A stretch of 64,000 nt of DNA, taken from NCBI RefSeq assembly GCF_041146395.1, contig NC_090997.1, forward strand, positions 36,993,501 through 37,057,500, read 5' to 3'. The notes under the pieces are model-generated. The model saw only the letters and a program-made list of their open reading frames with translations, did not search any database and was not told the origin of the DNA. The DNA comes from Eulemur rufifrons (lineage: Eukaryota > Chordata > Mammalia > Primates > Lemuridae). The position numbers were made by a program, and so were the translations under genes. Positions 56,930 through 64,000 of the stretch are shown piece by piece; the stretch's first letter is position 1, and each line of letters begins with the position of its first letter.

Positions 56930-58690
56930 TTTAACACACATGCTAAAAATGCACACCCCTCCTCCCCTACAAATGATCATCTTAATGTATTATTATAAAA
57001 TGAACACCCGTGTAACCACTGCCCTGGTCAAGAGATTCAATGTTGCTCGTACTCCAGAGGCGGGTTTCTCTTATGCCCACTTCCCAGTCCTAGGTCCCCT
57101 TCTTTCCCCCAATGCTAATCACTATCTTGACTTTTATGGTAATTACTTCCTTGCCTTTCTTAATTTACAACCTGTTCTTTGGAAAAATTTCTACATTAAA
57201 GTTTTTTTGTTTAATTATTTTTTAGTCCCTAAATAATTTGTGTTGGCGTGCGTGGATGCGGAGAGATAGGAACACTCATACACTGCTGATGGGACTGCAA
57301 ACTAGTACAACCTCTGTGGAGAGCAATATGGAGATACCTCAAAGAGATACAAGTAGACCCAAACTTTGATTTTACCAATTTGTGTAGTGTTTATAAATGG
57401 AATCATAGTATATACATATTGATCCACAATGCATGTGGCTGCAGTTGATCTATACTCCATTGTATAAATATATACAATTAATTTCACATTCTCCTATTGA
57501 TGATTGGGTGGTTTCTATTTTATGACTATTGTGCACAATTCCATTATGAACACTCCTCTCCCTATATAGTTCTTAATATCCTGCTGGGTAAATATTAATA
57601 CATAGAAGTGGATTTGCTTGGTCTTAGGGTGTGCATAGTTTCAACTTTAGTAATAATGCCAAACTGTTTTCCAAAGCACTATCTTACCATTAGTATATGT
57701 GAGTACCTGAAGATTTACTACTTGACAGTGGTTGATATTATTGCTTTTTAAATTTGAACTATTTGTGGGCAGTGGTTGCTTCTCCTTGTGGTTTAAATGT
57801 GTGGTTTTCTTACTTCTGCTGAGATGATTACATTTTCATGCTTATGAGCTATTTAGTATTCCTTTATATGAAGAGTCTTTTCAAATCTTCCCTCTCCCAC
57901 TCCGCCCTCCCCCTCACTGGGAAATCTACTTTTTAGTGTTTTTTTTTTTTTCTTATTGATTTATAATGCTCTATAAAATCTGTATACAAGCTCTTTGTCA
58001 GTTATAGGGTTACAGATTTTTTTCCTGAAATGTGGCTTGCATTTTCACTCTCTTAATGTTGTTGTTTTAAAAAGTTCTAAACCTGTTCAAATTGATAAGG
58101 TTTTTCCTTGTTTCATGTGTTTTGTGTACTGTTAAGAACTCTTTCTCTAGGATGATGACATAAAGATATTTGCTTACATTATCTTCTAATACTTTATTAT
58201 CATGTTTCATGTATGGGTCCACAATGTGCCTAGAATTTATTTTTTGTGTGAGTGATGTGAAGTAGGGTCCAAATTCATTTTTTTCCCTCTAGGTGGATGT
58301 CCAAATGTCCAAGCATGATGTTTTGAAGAGTCTCCTTGTTCTTTCTCCACTGCTCAGTTATGTCACCTTTGCTTTAAATCAGGTGTTCTTATATGCATGG
58401 GAGTTCTTACTGGGCTTTCGATTCTGTCTATCCTTGAGTTTGTAGCCATGTGTAATTCCCCTATTTATAATAAGTCTTAGTATGTGATATAGGGAGCATT
58501 CCACTTAATATTCTTCAAGACAGCCTACATTTTTGTATTTCTGCATGTATTTTCCTATAAACTTCAGAATTAACTTGCCAAGTTCTACAAAGAAAATAAA
58601 AAGTAAAACTTGATTCAGTTGAAATTCTCTAACATCTTTGTAATATTGAGACTTCCAATCCGTACATATGGTATATTTCACTATTTATTT
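56930..58690 (-). mobile_element. Old L1 (L1M-type) on the minus strand
   Basis: Antisense old L1: 'aaccactgccctggtcaaga', 'gtttataaatggaatcatag', 'atgccaaactgttttccaaa', 'aaatctgtatacaagctctt', 'ttgtagccatgtgtaattcc', 'aacttgccaagttctacaaa'. Split by a lemur-type L1 piece at 57243-57358. Confidence 0.75.
57243..57358 (+). mobile_element. Lemur-type L1 fragment without a 3' end
   Basis: 'ggatgcggagagataggaac', 'actcatacactgctgatggg', 'tacctcaaagagatacaagt', 'agacc', then it stops with no UTR and no poly(A). Flanking word aatttgtgt occurs at 57234-57242 and again at 57379-57387. Confidence 0.8.
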
Positions 58691-58694
58691 GATT

Positions 58695-59595
58695 TATTTT
58701 TAAATTTTTTTTATTTCAGAATTTTACAGGGGTACCTATGTTTTTGTTACATAATTTGCTTTTGTACAGTTTGAGTCAGGTTATAAGCATACCCTTCACA
58801 CAGTTAGTGTGCATTGTACTCAGTAGGTGTGAATTTACCCATCTCCTCCTCCCACCTCCTCCCTTGCACCTACTTGATTTCCCTTGAGTTTTACTTCCAT
58901 ATGTGCATATAAGTGTTGATCAATTATTTCTAATTTAGTATTGAGTATATGTGGTGTTTGTTTTTCCATTCTTGTGATACTTCACTAAGAAGAATGGCCT
59001 CCAGTTCCATCCAGGTTGTTACAAAAGATATTAAATCACCATTTTTTTCCCTATGGCTGAGTAGTGCTCCATGGTATACATACACCACATTTTATTAATA
59101 CACTCATGTATTAATGAGCACTTGGGTTGATTCCACATGTTTGTGATTCCGAATTGTGCTGCTGTAAACATTTGAGTGCAAGTGTCTTTTTCATAAAAGG
59201 TCTTTTTTTCCTTTGGGTAAATACCTAGTAGTGGGATTGCTGGATCAAATGATGTAAGGTCCACTTTTAGTTCTTTGAGGTATCTTCATGCTACTTTCCA
59301 TAGAGGTTGCACTAGTTTGCAGTCCCACCAACAGTGTATAAGTGTACCTTTCTCTCCACACCTTCACCAGCATCTGTTGTACAGAAACTTTTCAAAAGAA
59401 GAAAGATTAATGACCAATAAACATATGAAAAGTTACTCAACAGCTTAATCATCAGGGAAATGCAAATCAAAACCACAGTGAGACTATCACTTAACTCCAG
59501 TGAGATTGGCTTTTATCAAAAAGTCCCAAAACAGCAAATGTCGGCATGGATGCAGACTTATAGGAACACTCATACACTGCTGGTGGGATTCCCAA
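58695..59595 (-). mobile_element. L1 with 5' inversion (twin priming)
   Basis: 58695-59381 is a diverged lemur-type L1 3' part on the minus strand ('agaattttacaggggtacct', 'tgtgaatttacccatctcct', 'gtatacatacaccacatttt', 'cagtcccaccaacagtgtat'). From about 59382 to 59592 the L1 reads on the plus strand ('aaatgcaaatcaaaaccaca', 'cactcatacactgctggtgg'). Both halves end in the same ORF2 zone, so the inverted part overlaps or abuts the upright part. Confidence 0.9.
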
Positions 59596-59599
59596 TTAT

Positions 59600-60780
59600 A
59601 TGTTTGTAATGTCTTTTTATTACATGCCTCTTTTTTCATGCTTTTTTTGCTTCTCTGTGCTTGTTTTCTACTTATTTTCCTCTGACTTTATTTTCTAGTT
59701 GTGTAATTATATCATCCATTATTTATAACCTGCTGTGATCCCACTTATACTGCCTTCCTAATTTCAGTTTCTATATTTTTCATTCCTATAATTTCTTTTT
59801 GCCTCTTTTCCAGTGTGCTCTAATTCTAGTTGTCTGCTTTAATTTTCTATCTTGATCTTTACCTCCTTAGCGTAGTGGTGACGTAATGTTAAATCTGTGT
59901 CTGATCATTTCAATTTCAGGAACCATTGTTTCCACTATTAATTATTTTGCTGATTTTTGTTCATGTTGCTTATTATAGTCATGTCTCATAATTTTTAATT
60001 TTGTACTGAATAGTTTGTTTGAAAAAATTAGAGTGATTTTGAGAGTAAGAGCAATATTGCTTTCCTCCAGGGAGGATTTTTTTTCTTTAACTTTTTAAAT
60101 TTATTTCCATGAAAACATGTTTTCCAAATGCTTGTCATCTCTCATATGTGTTTGTTTTATATCCATATGTAGATAGACAGAAAGATTTGATTTCTCCTTT
60201 TTTTTAAAATTCAGGATATTATGGGGACAGGAGGATTTTGTTTGCCTGGTTCTGAGACCACTAACAATGTGGTATCATTAGAATTCAATTTCAAGATTAT
60301 ATTTTTGGGGGGCATCCGGATGATTTGAAGTTTAGCTATAGTTTGTGCAAGGGTTCCCCCTTATTTTCTGGGTGCAGCCCTTTGCCATTGTTTTTGGCTC
60401 CACATAGAAGGTAGGTCGCTAGATATCCCATTCTTCATGGGCCCCATGCTCCAATCCTTGTGGTCTAGATCCATGAAGCTGTCAAAATGCTGCCTAGCCT
60501 ATCATTTGCCATTCCCATATCAATAAGTCAAAATGTCAGGTTCACTTCTTGGCCTGCTATTTCTCACTACTATGTCAGTTTTTTTTTTTCTGTTGCTGTT
60601 GTTTTTTAAGAGACAGGTTCTCACTCTGCAGCCCAGGCTGGAGTGCAGTGGTGTGATCATAACTTGTGTCCGTTTTTTGATAACTTCCTGCAGATTCTGT
60701 ATAATGTCCAGATTTTCTAACTTTCTTTAGCAGGTAGTTTGGTCTGAATTATCTGAGTTTTCCATTATCTGGAGTCAATG
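59600..60780 (-). mobile_element. Old L1-like sequence, minus strand
   Basis: 'gtcatgtctcataatttttaa', 'ttcctccagggaggattttt', 'gcaggtagtttggtctgaat' have the order of an antisense old L1 segment. Interrupted by the Alu monomer at 60580-60668. Confidence 0.4.
60580..60668 (-). mobile_element. Alu monomer-like fragment (FLAM/AluJ), antisense
   Basis: T-rich start, 'aagagacaggttctcactct', 'cagcccaggctggagtgcag', 'tggtgtgatcataac'. Only one part of one arm. Confidence 0.8.
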
Positions 60781-60784
60781 TGTT

Positions 60785-62350
60785 ATATATTTGATAATGC
60801 CTCCTAGCTATCTCTATGTTCTAATTCTCTATTGGAGAAGCTGCACATCACTATAGTTCAGTTCATGGCCTGTGGTTCTTCACTGCCTGGGTTCAAATTT
60901 TTCTCTGCCTTTTATGGGCCCTTTGAACTTGGGAAGGAACTTTATACCTCTATACCTCAGTTTGCTTACCCGTAAGAAAGGGACAAAGCTGTATTCCATT
61001 TGTTAATATTAGTGTTTGTGAAGCTTTAAAAATCATTTGACTTACTGACTTATTTAACTTAAACTATCCTAGAATATGATAGTAAAGTTACTACTTGATC
61101 TGTGATGAATGCAACATCCTCTTTCATGCATCTTTCCTTCATATATTTCTCTCTTGGCCAAACTTCTTTCAGAGTCTCATAGATAAAACTTGTCTTTCAT
61201 AACTGGAAAAAGACATATTAACGTGTTTTCTGAAAGTAATCAACAAAACGTCTGTGTTTTTGCTGGCTGGTACTACACTTGAAAAAGTATATGTATATGC
61301 ACATATATACACACGTATATAAAATCTAATAGTTTTTTCTTTCTGTTACCCATAAAATGATATCACATAATGCTAGAGTGGGATAGGACATTTCAATGCA
61401 GTGGTTACAAAATACTTCTTCAGCTATGTCAGAATTATTTAAAGGGTTTTGTAAAAATCCATCATGAGAGCAGCTCACCAGGCCATGCAGATGTATTAGA
61501 TCTGGAATAGTTTCCAAGAATCAAACTCTAGTAAATCTTGTCTACATTCTACTAAATCACACCCCATCTTAATCCATTACTATTTATAGTGTTTTAAAGT
61601 TTAGATACCAGTTATTTTTAGAAGCAAACTGCACATTCGTTTTTTGTTGAGAGGATAGTATGTGGTTATTCTCTTGCTATCATAGTTTAGTTTTTTAAAA
61701 CTCTATGCCTAAAATACTTTTTAATTTAGTATAAAAATGTAGGACAAGTTTATGCTGAATACCATCTTATATTTAACACTGAGGTGTGAAAAAGGCCTCG
61801 AGTGAATTTACTCCTTTTTATGCTTTAACAAGAAAACCACAAGGAATTACTTGGTCAATCCTAAATTCTATAAACTACATTCCTATATAACACATTTTAA
61901 ATATAAAAGCATCAAAATGATAATGTGTACAGTAAGAATTTATATATATATTTACTTATTTATTTTTGGCTTAATTTCTACTTCTGATTTCCTAAAAAGC
62001 TGATAAGTTTTCAAATCAGGTTTATCGAAGCACAGTAAAATGGCAAAAATAAATTTATGAATTTGACTCATATCATATGTCAGTCACCTTAAGCCAGGTT
62101 AGAGTCTCTTAAGGTACTTTGGCAGAAGCATAATTATTTTCCCCCACACTGAGAATGCATTTAGTGAGAGGGGAGACAGTCTCACTGTCCCAGACAGGGC
62201 TTGGCCTCCTGGATTTGTTCAAAGCTTTCACATCAAGTGGTATTTATCTTTCAGGGCACTTACCACCATTACAGTCAATCTCTTTGCATAATTATTTGCT
62301 GTCTTTTCCAAAAGACATTAAACATAAGAGAATAGAATCCTAGTCTTATC
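60785..62350. other. Unassigned sequence, no gene seen
   Basis: AT-rich, with a short TATATGCACATATATACAC simple run near 61288-61320. No frame supported. Confidence 0.45.
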
Positions 62351-62354
62351 TGGT

Positions 62355-62460
62355 CACCACTTATCCCCAGGACCAGTCAAGTGTCAGACACATGGCATGT
62401 GCTCAATAAATCGTCATACAATTATTTTTAAAAGCAAATGTTTGAATGAATGAATCAATG
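62355..62460 (+). mobile_element. L2 3' end
   Basis: 'agtgtcagacacatggcatg', 'tgctcaataaatcg', then 'tttgaatgaatgaatcaatg', which is the typical L2 terminal layout. Confidence 0.75.
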
Positions 62461-62629
62461 CACCTGCATTCCAACATCAGAAAATTTGTATTTGGCTGAA
62501 AGAGAGTTATTAGCTGCAGTTCAGATAAATTATTATACATTGTGTATGTTTTGACTTCCTGGGATACTTTTCTAATGAATAAAAATCAGCATTTAAACTT
62601 ACTGTTATTTTTAAAAATTTTATTTAATT

Positions 62630-62937
62630 TCTTTCTTTCTTTTTTTTTCTTTGACAGAGTCTCACTCTGTTGTCCAGGTTAGAGTGCAGTGGCATCATTA
62701 TAGCTCACTGCAACTTCAAACTCCTGGGCTCACGCCATTCTCCTGCCTCAGCTTCCTGAGTAGTGGAACCACAGGTGCACCCCATGATGCCCAGCTAACT
62801 TTTTCTTATTTTTTGTAGAGAGAGCATCTTGCTCTTGCTCAGGCTGCTTTTTGAAGAACTCCCAGCCTCAAGCGATCCTCCTGCTTCAGCGTCCCAAAGT
62901 GCTAGGATTATAGGTGTGAGTTACCATAGCCGGTCTC
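62630..62937 (-). mobile_element. Old Alu (AluJ-like), antisense
   Basis: 'gacagagtctcactctgttg', 'ctcactgcaacttcaaactc', 'agagagagcatcttgctctt', 'gcgtcccaaagtgctaggat', ending 'accatagccggtc'. No extended linker. Confidence 0.9.
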
Positions 62938-62939
62938 GT

Positions 62940-63470
62940 CTAAACTTATCTTTGAATCACAAAGACTTTGGATTTCTTGTTTATTCATTTTTTTTTTTTC
63001 TTAAAACCAGGCTGTATCTGAGATCTCTAACCTTGTTCATGGTGATAATTATAAAGCAGAATTGGAGTAAGGACAAGGGTCAAAATGATTTGGGTTAACA
63101 AAGCACACCACACCATGTACTGTAAACATACCAATTAAACTCATAGGTAAATAGGCAGTTTAGTAACATTTATATGCATTATAACTAACCCAAACTTGTC
63201 CTCTATGCCAATTGTCTAATGTGTCATTTATGAAATAAAAGATGTGAATTTTGAAGCTTAAAATTAGCCATTCAAGTAGAATAATTAAATCTTCTACTAT
63301 AACAGAGTTTTTCCATGGAGACAGGGTAATGATGTTACTCAGCATGATTAAAGATTAAAGTTGATCTAAGTTAAGACATTTTGTGATTCCATTTTGGGGA
63401 TTCTGAATATAGCAAGTTTCATTCATTTAATTATATTCATGTCTGCAGCAAGAGATAAATTTGAGAGAAT
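62940..63470. other. Unassigned sequence, no gene seen
   Basis: No frame or named repeat. Confidence 0.4.
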
Positions 63471-63474
63471 ATTT

Positions 63475-63530
63475 ATACATATATACAGAGAGAGAATATA
63501 TACACACACACACATACACATACAGACAAA
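63475..63530 (+). repeat. Composite TA/GA/CA microsatellite
   Basis: 'tatacatatatacagagaga' then an AC run. The minus-strand frame across it is cysteine/valine-rich because of (GT)n and is not a gene. Confidence 0.85.
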
Positions 63531-63689
63531 TTCAACATATATTTGAGAAGAGTAAAAACTGTCAATTCACTAAGCTCAGTTATGTGGCAGATGACCAAAT
63601 GACACTTCCAAAGTTCTGCTTTTAAAGGCCTAATCATACTTGATGAAATTCTACTCCTCCATGGTAAAGGCAAGAAGGATGGTCTGTAT

Positions 63690-63945
63690 CAGTTGGTAGT
63701 ACTCCCTTTGTGCCTAGCACTGTTGTAAGGGTTTTCTTAACACATCCATTAATTCATGTGATTCTCACAACTGTGAAGGAGAAGTTGCCGTTATCTCTAC
63801 TTAACAGCTTGTGGAAAGAGAGCAGCAGAGATGTGAAACAATTTATCCAAGATCACAAAATGTTGAAGTAGTGGGGCCAAGATTTGAATCCAGGCAGGTG
63901 GCTCTTTGTCCATTACTGCCGACCACCAGACCACTGAACAAGACC
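63690..63945 (+). mobile_element. MIR SINE
   Basis: 'gtgcctagcactgttgtaag', 'attcatgtgattctcacaac', 'ggaaagagagcagcagagat', 'caatttatccaagatcacaa', 'gatttgaatccaggcaggtg'. One of the clearest MIRs in the window. Confidence 0.85.
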
Positions 63946-64000
63946 CTGCCCTGCCCCACACCACCAAATGTCCTTTCCTCAGTGCTCTCCCGGGGCAGTT

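Noticed and set aside
1..64000. CRISPR arrays, prokaryotic operons, ribosome binding sites, phage or plasmid genes
   Set aside because: The direct repeats present are target-site duplications, tandem duplications or microsatellites; the sequence is clearly primate repeat-rich DNA.
1..64000. tRNA or rRNA genes
   Set aside because: Only A/B-box-like words inside Alu and MIR SINEs were seen; no cloverleaf outside them.

Overview
The window is mammalian nuclear DNA, AT-rich and almost entirely non-coding. I find no intact protein gene, tRNA, rRNA or CRISPR array, and nothing bacterial. The best organism clue is the young repeats. The Alu copies carry a strepsirrhine-type linker (AAATAGAAAGAAATTATATG, then an AT-rich run, before the second arm). 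A set of L1 3' ends shares a 3' UTR that I associate with lemurs: 'cacctaatgggtgcggtgtg', then 'gtaacctaaacatttgtacc', then 'tatgctgaaat' and a poly(A) tail. A strepsirrhine primate, most likely a Malagasy lemur, fits best; this is inference from repeat families I know, not a database match.

Layout. 1-8.8 kb: two MLT1-type (MaLR) LTRs, an L2-like piece, a MIR, an Alu and L1 tail inserted at one target site, a lemur-type L1 end, and a 150-bp direct duplication. 8.8-21.8 kb: sparse, with L2/MIR/MER5 remnants, an inverted L1, a third MLT1-type LTR, a minus-strand Alu, a scrambled L1, and a 13.3-14.25 kb stretch that reads like a decayed coding remnant. 21.8-25.2 kb: a 5'-truncated L1 with a dead reverse-transcriptase region, split by a young Alu. 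27.6-29.3 kb: a wrecked endogenous retrovirus (LTR, short leader, protease remnant, partial second LTR) with an L1 inserted in it. 30.1-31.2 kb: another L1.

33.8-38.1 kb: a nest of elements. Old L1 sequence contains a complete-ended mariner transposon (35240-36711), which itself contains a short lemur-type L1 with a 16-bp target-site duplication. 38.6-46.6 kb: more L1, including an old 3' UTR at 39.3-40.3 kb, an inverted L1 at 42 kb, and a lemur-type L1 plus an Alu set in old minus-strand L1. 48.2-48.8 kb: another lemur-type L1. 49-55 kb: mostly unassigned AT-rich DNA. 55.3-56.3 kb: a recent 173-bp tandem duplication, two Alus and a long GA-rich microsatellite. 56.9-60.8 kb: old minus-strand L1 with lemur-type L1 insertions, one inverted. 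60.8-64 kb: L2 end, Alu, MIR.

Nothing here works as an operon or pathway. The content is a layered record of retrotransposition (L1-driven, with Alu in trans), one cut-and-paste transposon, and local duplications, in what is probably intergenic or intronic DNA. I found no convincing undescribed biological system; the most interesting items are structural (same-site double insertion, layered nest, inverted and scrambled L1s, duplications).
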